Notes under the pieces: generated by a model
What the model was told of the DNA's origin: nothing
The model's input: only the letters and a program-made list of their open reading frames with translations
The model's database searches: none
Assembly (NCBI RefSeq): GCF_045866565.1
Contig: NZ_BAAFZV010000002.1
Coordinates: 992,001 to 1,056,000 of the forward strand
Direction of reading: 5' to 3'
Length of the DNA: 64,000 bases
DNA from: Cognatilysobacter claricitrinus
Lineage (GTDB): Bacteria > Pseudomonadota > Gammaproteobacteria > Xanthomonadales > Xanthomonadaceae
Made by a program: the position numbers and the translations under genes
Shown here: in pieces, positions 53,776-62,585 of the stretch
Position numbering within the stretch: position 1 is the first letter of the stretch
Layout: each line of letters opens with the position of its first letter

Positions 53776-54183
53776 TCAGGCGCCGAGCATGACGCGCACG
53801 ACGGCGAGGACGCTCGCAAGGCCCGCGATCCAGCACGCGAACACGATGAGCAGTTGCAACAGCGAATAGCGGACCGCCGTGTGGACGTAGTCCTCGACGA
53901 TCACCTGCAGGCCGAGGCGGGCATGCCAGAAATTCGCGACGAGGAAGGCGATCAGCAGCGTGGCGTTGAGCGGATGGCCGACGCGCGCGCGCACCGTCGC
54001 GAAATCCGCACCGACCAGCGAGATCACCAGCCCGACCGCGTACAGCACGAGCAGCACCAGCGCGACGGCGGTGACACGCTGCACGAGGAAATGATGCGTG
54101 CCGTCCTTCGCCGAGCCGAGGCCACGCGCGACCTTCAGCGGATGGCGGAGCATGGGCGGGCGGCCACCTGCGTTGGTGCTCAT
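53776..54183 (-). CDS. sdhD: Succinate dehydrogenase membrane anchor SdhD
   Basis: 135 residues, three membrane helices. It begins MSTNAGGRPPMLRHPLKVAR and has KDGTHHFLVQRVTAVALVLL before helix 1; HARLGLQVIVEDYVHTAVRY after helix 2 is the SdhD quinone/heme face. It anchors SdhAB with SdhC. The start ATG overlaps the sdhC stop (ATGA), which decides against the longer open frame. Confidence 0.95.
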   Translation of the reverse strand: MSTNAGGRPPMLRHPLKVARGLGSAKDGTHHFLVQRVTAVALVLLVLYAVGLVISLVGADFATVRARVGHPLNATLLIAFLVANFWHARLGLQVIVEDYVHTAVRYSLLQLLIVFACWIAGLASVLAVVRVMLGA

Positions 54184-54575
54184 GCGCCACCCCACTTCTG
54201 CATGGCGAGGATCCACACGATCGCGGTCAGCACCAGGCTGCCGATGATCGCGAGCCACGCGCTACGGGTGAACGACGGAACGGATGTGCCGACGCCCATG
54301 TCCTGCGACAGGTGGCGCAGCCCGCTGAGCAGGTGGAAGGCCAGCGCCCACGTCCAGCCGAACATGACGAGAAAGCCGAGCGGCGAACGCGCGGCGTGGG
54401 TGAAGGTCGCCCAGTGGTCGGCGCCCGCGGCGAGCGCGACGAGACCCCACGCCATGAGCAGGCTGCCGAGCGACAGGATCACGCCCGTCGCGCGGTGCAG
54501 GATCGAGCTGACCATCTGAACCTGCCAGCGATAGACCTGCAGGTGCGGGGACAACGGACGTTCGCGGTACGCCAT
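54180..54575 (-). CDS. sdhC: Succinate dehydrogenase cytochrome b556 subunit SdhC
   Basis: 131 residues, three membrane helices. RERPLSPHLQVYRWQVQMVS then SILHRATGV (quinone-site Ser and Arg) and FHLLSGLRHLSQD (heme b histidine) are the SdhC signatures. With SdhD it binds heme and reduces ubiquinone. The SdhAF4-type gene lies 51 bases upstream on the same strand. Confidence 0.97.
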   Translation of the reverse strand: MAYRERPLSPHLQVYRWQVQMVSSILHRATGVILSLGSLLMAWGLVALAAGADHWATFTHAARSPLGFLVMFGWTWALAFHLLSGLRHLSQDMGVGTSVPSFTRSAWLAIIGSLVLTAIVWILAMQKWGGA

Positions 54576-54626
54576 GCGGGAGGTCTCGTTCGGATGCGGC
54601 GCGGCCGCGGGGTCGAGCGGGCGACG

Positions 54627-54800
54627 CTAGAAATCGATGCAGCGGCCGTCCTTTTCCCAGTCCCCGTAGCGCGTGGGCTCGGGACCGGGGCGACCGCCGA
54701 CCTCGCGCGCACGTTCAGGCGCAGGCGTTGCGGGCAACGGCGAGGAGTCGGGACTCTCCGGCGTTTCCTGCGGGGTGTCGGAGGTCGCGTGGCCTATCAT
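54627..54800 (-). CDS. Succinate dehydrogenase assembly factor 4-type protein (DUF1674)
   Basis: 57 residues, found by translating the gap between sdhC and ygfZ. A disordered Pro/Ser/Thr N-terminus (MIGHATSDTPQETPESPD) leads to REVGGRPGPEPTRYGDWEKD and ends GRCIDF. The GGRxGPEPTRYGDWE...GRCIDF block is the conserved core of the SdhAF4/DUF1674 family, which binds flavinated SdhA and protects or matures it before SdhB joins. Immediate linkage to sdhCDAB supports the assignment. It is easily missed because of its size. Confidence 0.9.
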   Translation of the reverse strand: MIGHATSDTPQETPESPDSSPLPATPAPERAREVGGRPGPEPTRYGDWEKDGRCIDF

Positions 54801-54829
54801 TCCAGCCGGAAATCTTATGTCCGGACCCC

Positions 54830-55687
54830 ATGTCTGACAACCCGCAGTACGGTTCGCCGCGCCTGTTCGACCTGCCCGGATTGCGGGTTTTGCAGCTCGC
54901 AGGCCGCGATGCGCTTACGTTTGCGCAATCGCAGTTCATGAACGATGTGACGGCGCTGGCGGACGGCCAGTGGCACTGGAGCGGCTGGCTCGACCCGAAA
55001 GGCCGCGTGCATGCGCTGTTTGCGCTGCTGCGGATCGACGCGGAGACCGTCTGGCTGGCCACCGCCACCGACGCAGAGGCCTTAGCCACCGCGCTGCGCC
55101 GGTTCGTGTTCCGGAGCAAGGTGAAGATCGACGTCGCGGCGGTCCATGCGCAGGGCCGCCTGGCGCGGCCGGACGTCGCATCCGGCGGCGTGTCGGCACG
55201 CATCGGCGACGCGATCGAGCTGGATCTGTCCGGCGACGCCGGCGCACGGACGCTCACTCTCGCGCCCTCGCCCACCGTCGCTGCGACAAGCGACGAGGAC
55301 GCAGCGTGGTCGCGCCTGGACATCGCGCACGGCTGGCCGTCCTTGCCCGGCGTCTCGCTGGAGCACTGGACGCCGCAGCAACTGTCGCTGCAACGCCTAG
55401 ACGCCTTCAGCGTGAAGAAGGGCTGCTATCCAGGCCAGGAAATCGTCGCGCGCACGCATTTCCTCGGGCGCGCCAAACGTGGGCTCGCACGGTTGCGCGT
55501 CACATCCGGCGATGCGCACGCGGGTGAGTCGCTGACCGACGTCGACGGGCGTGACATCGGCCAGATCGTCGTCCTGCGCGGCCACGACGCGTTGGCCGTC
55601 GTGCCGCTCGAACCCGCGGATTCCGCACTGCGCCTGCGCGGCGAGGTCGTCGAGCGACTGCCGCTCGCGGACGGCCTGCAGCGCTGA
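54830..55687 (+). CDS. ygfZ: Folate-binding protein YgfZ (tRNA-modification / Fe-S maintenance)
   Basis: 285 residues. The family hallmark K-G-C-Y-x-G-Q-E is complete in VKKGCYPGQEIVARTHFLGR, and AQSQFMNDVTALADGQWHW is the N-terminal GcvT-like block. YgfZ binds tetrahydrofolate and supports iron-sulfur enzymes such as MiaB. It is divergent from the sdh operon, whose SdhB carries Fe-S clusters, with a shared 29-base gap. The start MSDNPQYGSPR is chosen because the longer frame runs into the divergent promoter. Confidence 0.95.
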   Translation: MSDNPQYGSPRLFDLPGLRVLQLAGRDALTFAQSQFMNDVTALADGQWHWSGWLDPKGRVHALFALLRIDAETVWLATATDAEALATALRRFVFRSKVKIDVAAVHAQGRLARPDVASGGVSARIGDAIELDLSGDAGARTLTLAPSPTVAATSDEDAAWSRLDIAHGWPSLPGVSLEHWTPQQLSLQRLDAFSVKKGCYPGQEIVARTHFLGRAKRGLARLRVTSGDAHAGESLTDVDGRDIGQIVVLRGHDALAVVPLEPADSALRLRGEVVERLPLADGLQR

Positions 55688-55708
55688 CGATCGCTGCAGG
55701 CGCTTGCG

Positions 55709-57982
55709 TCAACCCGTCGCCAGCGTGTCCGCCGCGGCGACGATGTCGTCGTCACCCGGGATGACCAGGAACGCCGCGCCCGCAAGCGGTGTGTACGTAT
55801 CGACGCCGACCACCCGATGCAGCGGCGTCGCGCCCACGCCGCCTTCGGTAAGCGCGGTGATCACGCCCTCGCCCACGCCGGCGCTGCGACGACCTTCGTC
55901 GACCACGATGATCCGCTTGGCGTTCTTCGCCTGTTCGACGATGTACGCGTCGTTGAGCGGCACCAGCCAGCGCAGGTCGACGACCTTGGTCTTCCAACCG
56001 TGTGACTGCTCGATGCGGCGCGCGGCGCGCAGACTCATCGGCACGCCGTTGCCGTAACTGATGATGACGATATCGTCGCCGTCACCGTAGGTGCGGCCCT
56101 CGCCCAGCGTCATTGCTTCGCCGGGCGTCGGGAACGACGTCAGCCACTGGCCATCCCCGGCTTCGTACAGATCCTTGGTCATGTACAGCGCGATCGGCTC
56201 GAGGAAGATGCTGACGCGGCCGTCGACCTTCGCCAGCGCCATCAGCGTGCGCAGCATCGTCGCCGCGTCGTCGCCACGCGACGGGCAACCGACGATCAGC
56301 CCCGGAATGTCACGCAGCGCGCTGATCGAGTTGTCGTTGTGGAAATGCCCGCCGAAGCCGCGCTGGTAGCCGAGGCCCGCCATGCGCACGACCATCGGAT
56401 TACGGTACTGGTCGTTGCTGAAGAACTGCAGGCTCGACGCCTCGCCGCGGATCTGGTCGCCGGCGTTGTGGAAGTACGCGAGGTACTGGATCTCGGGCAC
56501 GGGCAGCATGCCCATGTTCGCGAAGCCCTGCGCGAGGCCGAAGATCATCGTCTCGTCGAGCAGCGTGTTGAACACGCGGCGCGGGCCGAAGGCCTTGTAG
56601 AGGCCCTTCGTCACCGTGTAGACGCCGCCCTTCTGCGCGACGTCCTCGCCGAACAGCAGCGTGTCGGGATACTTCGCGAACTGGTCGTGCAGCGCGTTGT
56701 TGATCTGGATCGCCAGATGGCGCGGCGGCTGGTTTTCCGGCAGCTTGGCTTCGCTGCCGAAGACCTCGATACGACGCTGTGCGTCCGGCGCGCGCTCGGC
56801 TTCGGCCTTCACCGCATCGGGCGTGTACGGCGCTAGCGGTGCGATCACGTCGGCGAGCGCTTCGAGCTTCGGTCGACGATCCGCTTCGTCGGCAGCCGCG
56901 AAACATTTGGCGCGCGTCGCCTCGTACAGCGCGAGCACTTCGTCCTTCGACATCAGACCCGACTCAAGTGCGATCGCGGCCGAACGCAGCAGCGGATCCG
57001 TCGCCTCGACGGCGCACAACTCTTCGATCGAACGCCACTCGATCTCGAAGTCGGTGCCGGCGTGACCCATGATCCGCGTGGTCTTCAGATGCAGAAACGT
57101 CGGGCGGCGCGTGCGTCGGCAGTGCTCGACTGCGCGCTGCACGTCGCCGTAGCCCGTCGCCAGATCAAGACCATCCGCGAAGAAGTAGTCGAGGCCCGGC
57201 ATGTTCTGGAAGCGGTTCGCCACCCAGCCCGTCGGCGTCTTCACCGAAATGCCGATGCCGTTGTCCTCGCAGACGAACAGCACGGGCGCAGGCAGCTTCT
57301 GGTACGCCGTCCACGCCGCGGCATTGAACGCGGTCTGCGCGGTCGCGTGGTTCGACGAGGCATCGCCGAACGAGCAGATCGCAATGGAGTCGTCGGGAAT
57401 CGGCAGCGCGTGGCCGATGCGACGACCGGTCTCGATCGCGACGGCGGTGCCCAGCGCCTTCGGCAGGTGCGACGCGATCGTCGACGTCTGCGGCAGCACC
57501 CACAACGGCTTGCTGCCCCACACCTTGTGGCGACCGCCGCTGGCCGGATCGTCCTTGCTCGCCGCGAAACTGAGCGCGGAGTCCATCACCGGATCCATGC
57601 CGGGCAGCTTGCGGAAGCGTTCGGCCATGAAGCCGCCGGAGCGGTAGTGCAGGAACGCGGGATCGGTGTGGCGCGTGGCGCGCGCGACCATCGCGTTGCC
57701 TTCGTGGCCGCTGCTGCCGATCGTGTAGAAGACCTTGTTCTGCACGCGCAGCACGCGCGCCATCAGGTCGAGATGGCGGCTGATCAGCTGCGATTCGAAC
57801 AGCTCGCGGAAGCCGCGTGCATCGAGCGCGCTGCCGTCGAGGATCGCTTCGTCCGGCGCGGGTCGCGCATCGACACGCCCGTCCCACGCCTTCACGAATT
57901 CGGTGAAGTTGACGTCGCAGATCTCGGCGCGGTTGACGCCCTTCATTCGGGCGGGAATCGGGTTCGGCAGCGTGGCGGTCAT
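55709..57982 (-). CDS. Fused E1 alpha/beta 2-oxoacid dehydrogenase (branched-chain type)
   Basis: 757 residues combining both E1 chains. The alpha-like half (1-400) has IGSSGHEGNAMVARATRHTD and the ThDP motif, here SFGDASSNHATAQ at about 205-217 and CEDNGIGIS at 238-246 (GDG replaced by GDA). The beta-like half (about 425-757) has LLFGEDVAQKGGVYTVTKGL and RVFNTLLDETMIFGLAQGFA. E1 decarboxylates oxoacids such as those from Val, Leu and Ile and loads E2. No E2 or E3 gene is nearby. Natural alpha-beta fusions exist; the substrate here is inferred from similarity to branched-chain enzymes. Confidence 0.85.
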   Translation of the reverse strand: MTATLPNPIPARMKGVNRAEICDVNFTEFVKAWDGRVDARPAPDEAILDGSALDARGFRELFESQLISRHLDLMARVLRVQNKVFYTIGSSGHEGNAMVARATRHTDPAFLHYRSGGFMAERFRKLPGMDPVMDSALSFAASKDDPASGGRHKVWGSKPLWVLPQTSTIASHLPKALGTAVAIETGRRIGHALPIPDDSIAICSFGDASSNHATAQTAFNAAAWTAYQKLPAPVLFVCEDNGIGISVKTPTGWVANRFQNMPGLDYFFADGLDLATGYGDVQRAVEHCRRTRRPTFLHLKTTRIMGHAGTDFEIEWRSIEELCAVEATDPLLRSAAIALESGLMSKDEVLALYEATRAKCFAAADEADRRPKLEALADVIAPLAPYTPDAVKAEAERAPDAQRRIEVFGSEAKLPENQPPRHLAIQINNALHDQFAKYPDTLLFGEDVAQKGGVYTVTKGLYKAFGPRRVFNTLLDETMIFGLAQGFANMGMLPVPEIQYLAYFHNAGDQIRGEASSLQFFSNDQYRNPMVVRMAGLGYQRGFGGHFHNDNSISALRDIPGLIVGCPSRGDDAATMLRTLMALAKVDGRVSIFLEPIALYMTKDLYEAGDGQWLTSFPTPGEAMTLGEGRTYGDGDDIVIISYGNGVPMSLRAARRIEQSHGWKTKVVDLRWLVPLNDAYIVEQAKNAKRIIVVDEGRRSAGVGEGVITALTEGGVGATPLHRVVGVDTYTPLAGAAFLVIPGDDDIVAAADTLATG

Positions 57983-58026
57983 GCGGTCATCCGGGCGGAC
58001 CGGAGCCCGCCGTGCGTCGTGGAAAA

Positions 58027-58668
58027 TCAGGTGGATTGCGCGATCAGCGCAGCGGCGCGGTCGTCGGGGTCGACCATCGCGACGAAACCCGGCGTCGCGC
58101 GTACGCGGGCGAGCCAAGCGCAAATCGCGGGATAGTTGTGGAGCGGCACGCCGCCATGCGGCGCGACATCGGTGTAGGCGAACAGTGCGATGTCGGCGAT
58201 GCCGTAGTGGTCACCGGTGAACCAGTCGTGCGACGCGAGATGGCGTTCCATCACGCGGAGCGCTTCGTGCGAACGCTCGCGCAGGCGCGGCAGGTCGGCG
58301 CGACGCGGCGAATCCGCCGGCGTCCAGCCGCAGATGAAGCGCGCGACGGCGACGTAGGGTTCGTGGCTGTACTGCTCGAAGAACATCCAGCTCAACGCCT
58401 GTGCGCGCTGCCAGGCATCGGCGGGCAGGTACGACGTGCCCTCCGCGAGCCAGCACAGGATGGCGTTCGATTCGACGAGGATGCGGCCGTCGTCGAGCTC
58501 GAGCATCGGCACCTTGCCGTTCGCGTTCTTCGCCAGGTACTCGGGCGTGCGCGTCGCGCCGGTGCTGCTGTCGGTTTCGATCCAGCGATACGGCCGACCG
58601 AGCTGCTCCAGCAGCAGGCGCACCTTGTGGCAATTGCCGGAAGGCGAGAAGCCATAAACGGTGATCAT
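58027..58668 (-). CDS. Glutathione S-transferase family protein
   Basis: 213 residues. The N-terminal thioredoxin-like domain (1-80) starts ITVYGFSPSGNCHKVRLLLE and carries the glutathione-site VPMLELDDGRILVESNAI. An all-helical C-terminal domain contains DWFTGDHYGIADIALFAYTD, the N-capping hydrophobic-staple region. It is a cytosolic enzyme of unknown substrate. The ATG shares ATGA with the upstream GNAT gene; the E1 gene follows after 44 bases. Confidence 0.92.
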   Translation of the reverse strand: MITVYGFSPSGNCHKVRLLLEQLGRPYRWIETDSSTGATRTPEYLAKNANGKVPMLELDDGRILVESNAILCWLAEGTSYLPADAWQRAQALSWMFFEQYSHEPYVAVARFICGWTPADSPRRADLPRLRERSHEALRVMERHLASHDWFTGDHYGIADIALFAYTDVAPHGGVPLHNYPAICAWLARVRATPGFVAMVDPDDRAAALIAQST

Positions 58669-59213
58669 GCGGCGACGCCCCGGCGTGCGCGCCACTGCTC
58701 GCGCGTCTGGCCCCAGATGTCGATGGCGAACTTGTCATGCGGCGGCTGGAACACGCCGCGACCGCGGTTCGTCGCACCGAGCCGCTTCGCCACGTTCTGA
58801 GATGCGGTGTTCGCGACGTCGATCGAATGGATGATCTCGTTCCAGCCGAGAACGTCGAACGCCCAGTCCATCGCCGTCGCGCAGGCTTCGGTCGCATAAC
58901 CCTTGCCCCACGCGTCCGGATGCAGCGCGTAGCCGACCTCGGTGCCCGGCCAGCCGGCGGGTTGCCACGGACCGGCCTGGCCCATCCACAGTCCGCTCGA
59001 CTTCTCTTCGATGGCGAACATCGCGAAGCCCTGGATCGCCCACGCGCCGGGCATCTGCAGGAAGCGTCGCCATGCGTCGCCGAGCACCAGCGGGCCGCCG
59101 ATGTGGTGCGTCTCGGGCGCAGCGAACATCTGCGCGTAGCGCTCGAAATCCTCAGCGCGCCATTGACGCAGGATCAGGCGCTCGGTTTCGAGTCGCGGGC
59201 CGTGCTCCGACAT
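58665..59213 (-). CDS. GNAT-family acetyltransferase (RimJ/RimL-like)
   Basis: 182 residues. The start LETERLILRQWRAEDFERYA is the RimJ/L-type opening. The acetyl-CoA region is VGYALHPDAWGKGYATEACA (about 97-116), and the C-terminal strand includes SIDVANTASQNVAKRLGA. It acetylates an unknown amine, perhaps a protein N-terminus or small molecule. It is translationally coupled to the GST gene. Confidence 0.92.
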   Translation of the reverse strand: MSEHGPRLETERLILRQWRAEDFERYAQMFAAPETHHIGGPLVLGDAWRRFLQMPGAWAIQGFAMFAIEEKSSGLWMGQAGPWQPAGWPGTEVGYALHPDAWGKGYATEACATAMDWAFDVLGWNEIIHSIDVANTASQNVAKRLGATNRGRGVFQPPHDKFAIDIWGQTREQWRARRGVAA

Positions 59214-59291
59214 CCTCGCTTCCTCTGCTGGGCGACGTCGTGCGTCGCGGGACGCTGCGATGGCGCCCGCGCGACGGGCGCCGAAGCGGAA

Positions 59292-59309
59292 ACCGGCCCG
59301 AAGGCCGGT
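59292..59309 (-). terminator. terminator of the glutaryl-CoA dehydrogenase gene
   Basis: Stem ACCGGCC / GGCCGGT (59292-59298, 59303-59309) with loop CGAA, followed on the minus strand by TTTCCGC; it lies 9 bases after the gcdH stop. Confidence 0.75.
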
Positions 59310-59317
59310 CCCGATGA

Positions 59318-60481
59318 TCAGAACGCGTTGATGCCGGTGAGTTCGCGGCCGACCACCAACTGGTGCACGGTTTCCGTGCCCTCGTAGGTGATGACCGACT
59401 CGAGGTTCAGCGCGTGGCGGATCGCAGCGTGTTCAGTGGTGATGCCAGCGCCCCCGAGCAGGTCGCGACACTCGCGCGCGATGTCGATCGCCATGCGGCA
59501 GTTGTTCCACTTCGCCAGCGACACCTGCGTCGGCTGCATCGCGCCAGCATCCTTCAGGCGGCCGAGCTGCACGACGAGCAGCTGCGCCAGCGTGATGCGG
59601 CGCGCCATCTCGGCCATCTTGATCTGCGCACTCTGCGTCGCCGCAACCGGGCGGCCGAAGAGGATGCGTTCCTTGGTGTAGTTCACGACTTCGTCGAGGC
59701 AGGCGGTCGCGGCGCCGATCGGGCCCCAGGTGATGCCGTAGCGCGCCTGCGTCAGGCAGCCGAGCGGGCCCTTGAGGCCCTTCACGTTCGGTAGACGATT
59801 CGCCTCCGGCACGCGCACGTTGTCGAAATACAGCGCGCTGGTGACCGACGCGCGCAGCGACATCTTGTGCTTGATCTCCTGCGCGGCGAAACCGGGCATG
59901 CCCTTCTCGACGAGGAAACCCTGGATGCCGTCGTCGGTCTGCGCCCAGACGATCGCGATGTCGGCGAGGTTGCCGTTCGTGATCCACATCTTCGAGCCGT
60001 TGAGGACCCAGTCGCCGCCGTCGCGCTTGGCGTTGGTCTTCATGTTGGCCGGGTCGGAACCGCCGTGCGGTTCCGTCAGGCCGAAGCAGCCGATGACCTT
60101 GCCCGCCGCCATGTCCGGCAGCCAGCGCATGCGCTGCTCTTCCGAGCCGTAGGCGTAGATCGGGTACATGCACAGCGAGCTCTGCACCGAGACGAAGCTG
60201 CGGATGCCGCTGTCGCCGCGCTCGAGTTCCTGGCAGATCAGGCCGTAGCTGACCGCGTTGAGCTCCGCGCAACCGTACTTTTCCGGCAGCGACGAGCCCA
60301 GCAGGCCCAGCTCGGCGATTTCGGGCACCAGCTCGCGCGGGAAACGGCCCTGGTCGAACGCCTCGCCGATGATCGGGATCACGCGCTCGTCGGTGAAACG
60401 GGCGACGGTGTCCTGCACGGCCCGCTCTTCCTCGGACAGCAGCGAACGGACGTCGTAGAGGTCGTACGGATTCAGTGCCAT
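59318..60481 (-). CDS. gcdH: Glutaryl-CoA dehydrogenase (acyl-CoA dehydrogenase family)
   Basis: 387-residue FAD enzyme that oxidises and decarboxylates glutaryl-CoA to crotonyl-CoA in lysine and tryptophan breakdown. Family blocks are CFGLTEPHGGSDPANMKTNA, WITNGNLADIAIVWA and GGAGITTEHAAIRH. The catalytic base is E367 in TYEGTETVHQLVVGRELTGI. Long N-terminal DPYDLYDVRSLLSEEE-like start (here LNPYDLYDVRSLL) fits GCDH rather than short-chain enzymes. It has its own terminator. Confidence 0.94.
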   Translation of the reverse strand: MALNPYDLYDVRSLLSEEERAVQDTVARFTDERVIPIIGEAFDQGRFPRELVPEIAELGLLGSSLPEKYGCAELNAVSYGLICQELERGDSGIRSFVSVQSSLCMYPIYAYGSEEQRMRWLPDMAAGKVIGCFGLTEPHGGSDPANMKTNAKRDGGDWVLNGSKMWITNGNLADIAIVWAQTDDGIQGFLVEKGMPGFAAQEIKHKMSLRASVTSALYFDNVRVPEANRLPNVKGLKGPLGCLTQARYGITWGPIGAATACLDEVVNYTKERILFGRPVAATQSAQIKMAEMARRITLAQLLVVQLGRLKDAGAMQPTQVSLAKWNNCRMAIDIARECRDLLGGAGITTEHAAIRHALNLESVITYEGTETVHQLVVGRELTGINAF

Positions 60482-60580
60482 GCGAGCGGTCGGACCTTGG
60501 GGCGATGGAGCCCGATATTGTAGGCCGCCGTCACAATCCTTCGACACCCCCGGCCCGACCGCCGGTGACCTCGCGCATGA

Positions 60581-60606
60581 AAAAGGGCCGGTCGCCCGGC
60601 CCTTTT
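60581..60606. terminator. terminator of the glycine-zipper gene
   Basis: Stem AAAAGGGCCGG / CCGGCCCTTTT (60581-60591, 60596-60606) with loop TCGC, flanked by an A on the left and TCCTT on the right. It separates the glycine-zipper gene from gcdH on the same strand. Confidence 0.88.
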
Positions 60607-60627
60607 CCTTGCTCCCACCCGACTGGA

Positions 60628-61452
60628 TCAGCGCGTGGCGACCGTTGTCGCGGTCACGATGCGGCCGTCGACCACCGGCAGCTGCGCGCCCGGGCGCTCG
60701 TCCATGCGCACGGTGTGCTCGGCGCCCTGGTAGCGGTAGGTCACGTCGTAGCCGGCCACCTGCGTATCCGAACCGACGCGGATGCGGCTACCCGGGCGGC
60801 TGCTCATGCGCTGCGAACCCACGGTGCCATCCGGATTGCGGTAGGTGACGGTGTAGGCCACGGTGCGCGAGCTGCTGGAAGTGTCGCTGACCGTGTGGCA
60901 CTGCTGTTCCGTGCGATTCACGACCTGCCCGCCCACGTGGTTGCGGTCGACGCGATTGCCCACGAAGCCGCCGCCCACCGCACCAGCGACCGTCGCGAGC
61001 TTGCGGCCGTTGCCGCTGCCGACCTGGTTGCCGACGAGGCCACCGATCAGCGCACCGGCGACGGTGCCGCCGACGTTGCCGTCGCGCTCCGGCATGCGCT
61101 CCTGCACGACCACGTCGTTGCAGACCTGGCGCGGCGTGCTGGTGGTGCTGGTTTCCTTGACCGGATCGACGTCGATCACCTGCGCATAGCGCGGCGACGT
61201 GGTGCGCACCGGGTCGACATCCACGACGTCCGCGTACTCGGCGCGCGGCGCATCGGCCATGGCGAGTTGCGGCGCGGTCGGCGCGATGCCCCGCGCGTCA
61301 GCCGATGCGTCGAGCTGCGTCGTACCGACGGCCTGCTGCGCAGGCTGCGCGGCGACCGCGTCGTCGGGATGATTCAAGGAACTGTAGGCCGCGACCGCGA
61401 CGCCGCCGAGCAGCATCGAACCGAGAGCGACCGCGAGGATGTTCTTGTCCAT
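60628..61452 (-). CDS. Glycine-zipper 2TM envelope protein
   Basis: 274 residues from an ATG with GGAGG upstream. A signal anchor occupies about 4-22 (NILAVALGSMLLGGVAVAAY). A loosely duplicated segment ADVVDVDPVRTTSPRYAQVI then DVDPVKETST lies at about 74-103. The glycine zipper is at about 125-165 (GNVGGTVAGALIGGLVGNQV and VAGAVGGGFVGNRV), followed by a beta-rich domain that repeats TVTYR and DVTYRYQG. This is the SlyB/UPF-like family of outer-membrane-associated proteins, role unproved. Confidence 0.85.
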   Translation of the reverse strand: MDKNILAVALGSMLLGGVAVAAYSSLNHPDDAVAAQPAQQAVGTTQLDASADARGIAPTAPQLAMADAPRAEYADVVDVDPVRTTSPRYAQVIDVDPVKETSTTSTPRQVCNDVVVQERMPERDGNVGGTVAGALIGGLVGNQVGSGNGRKLATVAGAVGGGFVGNRVDRNHVGGQVVNRTEQQCHTVSDTSSSSRTVAYTVTYRNPDGTVGSQRMSSRPGSRIRVGSDTQVAGYDVTYRYQGAEHTVRMDERPGAQLPVVDGRIVTATTVATR

Positions 61453-61596
61453 GAGAGCCTCCGAGCCAGTTCGTTCTGGCATGGGTCGATTCGAGCACCG
61501 CGAAGCTGAACAACGACGGAGCGTGACCGGGTTTTAACGCAGTCCGTTCAGACGTCTACCGGCAGCGTGCTAGCGTCCGCAGATCGCGAGGTGACC

Positions 61597-61803
61597 ATGG
61601 CCCGATTCCTTCTGAAACCATTGCTGCGCCGGGCGGAAAAGCTCCGTCATCCGACATTGTTCTGGATCACGGCGACGCTGTTCGTCCTCGACCTCCTCAT
61701 TCCCGACTTCATTCCGTTCGCCGACGAAATCATTCTCGGCCTCGGCACGATGCTGCTCGCGAACTGGAAGGACCGCAGCAGGGACACGCTGCCGCCGCGA
61801 TGA
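61597..61803 (+). CDS. Small membrane protein, DUF6116-like
   Basis: 68 residues. A basic amphipathic start (MARFLLKPLLRRAEKLRHPT) leads to a helix FWITATLFVLDLLIPDFIPF and then ADEIILGLGTMLLANWKDR. The DxLIPDxIPFxDE pattern is typical of small YkvA/DUF6116-type membrane proteins. The stop overlaps the tatD start by ATGA, so the two are translated together. The GTG-like upstream frame was rejected in favour of the ATG with a GAGGTG site. Confidence 0.8.
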   Translation: MARFLLKPLLRRAEKLRHPTLFWITATLFVLDLLIPDFIPFADEIILGLGTMLLANWKDRSRDTLPPR

Positions 61804-62585
61804 TGCTGGTCGACAGCCATTCGCACATCGACGTTTCCGAGTTCGACGCCGACCGTGTGGAGGTGATTGCACGTGCGCGTTCCGCCGGCGTCACGCGGCA
61901 GATCGTTCCGGCCATCGAGGCGGCGACGTGGCCGGCGCTGCGCGACGTCTGCACGCAATCCGACGGGCTGTTCCCGGCGTATGGACTGCATCCCGTCTAT
62001 CTGGATCGCCATGATGACGCGCACGTCGATGCGCTACGGCACTGGATCGAGAGCGAGCGGCCGGTGGCGATAGGCGAATGCGGGCTCGACTATTTCATCG
62101 ACGGACTCGATCGTGATCGCCAGCGTTCGCTTTTCGACGCGCACCTTCGGCTCGCGCGTGACTTCGACCTGCCACTCGTCGTGCACGCACGGCATGCGGT
62201 GGACGACGTGATCTCGGCAGTGCGGCGCATCGGCGGGTTGCGTGGCGTCGTGCACAGCTTTTCCGGCAGCCGCCAGCAGGCCGAGATGCTGTGGGCGAAC
62301 GGATTCCTCCTCGGGCTCGGCGGGCCGGTGACGTACGAGCGTGCGAATCGCCTGCGCACGCTGGCCGCGACGATGCCGATCGACCATCTGCTGCTCGAAA
62401 CCGATTCGCCCGACCAGCCTGGCGCCGCGCAACGCGGGGGCCGCAACGAGCCCGCGCGCCTGCTCGACGTGCTGGAAACGATCGCGTCGCTTCGAAACCA
62501 GCCACCTGGCGACATCGCTGCCGCGACCACCGCGAACGCGGAGCGCCTGTTCCGGCTTACGCCGCAGGCTCCGCCTTCGTCTTGA
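61800..62585 (+). CDS. tatD: TatD-family metal-dependent deoxyribonuclease
   Basis: 261-residue amidohydrolase-fold nuclease. Metal ligands are in VDSHSHIDVSEF near the N-terminus, IGECGLDYF (about 91-99), VVHARHAVDD (about 125-134), VVHSFSG (about 150) and LLETDSPDQP (about 196-205). TatD-type enzymes trim DNA 3' ends in repair or turnover. The 3' end overlaps the opposite-strand tcdA by 29 bases. Confidence 0.95.
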   Translation: MMLVDSHSHIDVSEFDADRVEVIARARSAGVTRQIVPAIEAATWPALRDVCTQSDGLFPAYGLHPVYLDRHDDAHVDALRHWIESERPVAIGECGLDYFIDGLDRDRQRSLFDAHLRLARDFDLPLVVHARHAVDDVISAVRRIGGLRGVVHSFSGSRQQAEMLWANGFLLGLGGPVTYERANRLRTLAATMPIDHLLLETDSPDQPGAAQRGGRNEPARLLDVLETIASLRNQPPGDIAAATTANAERLFRLTPQAPPSS

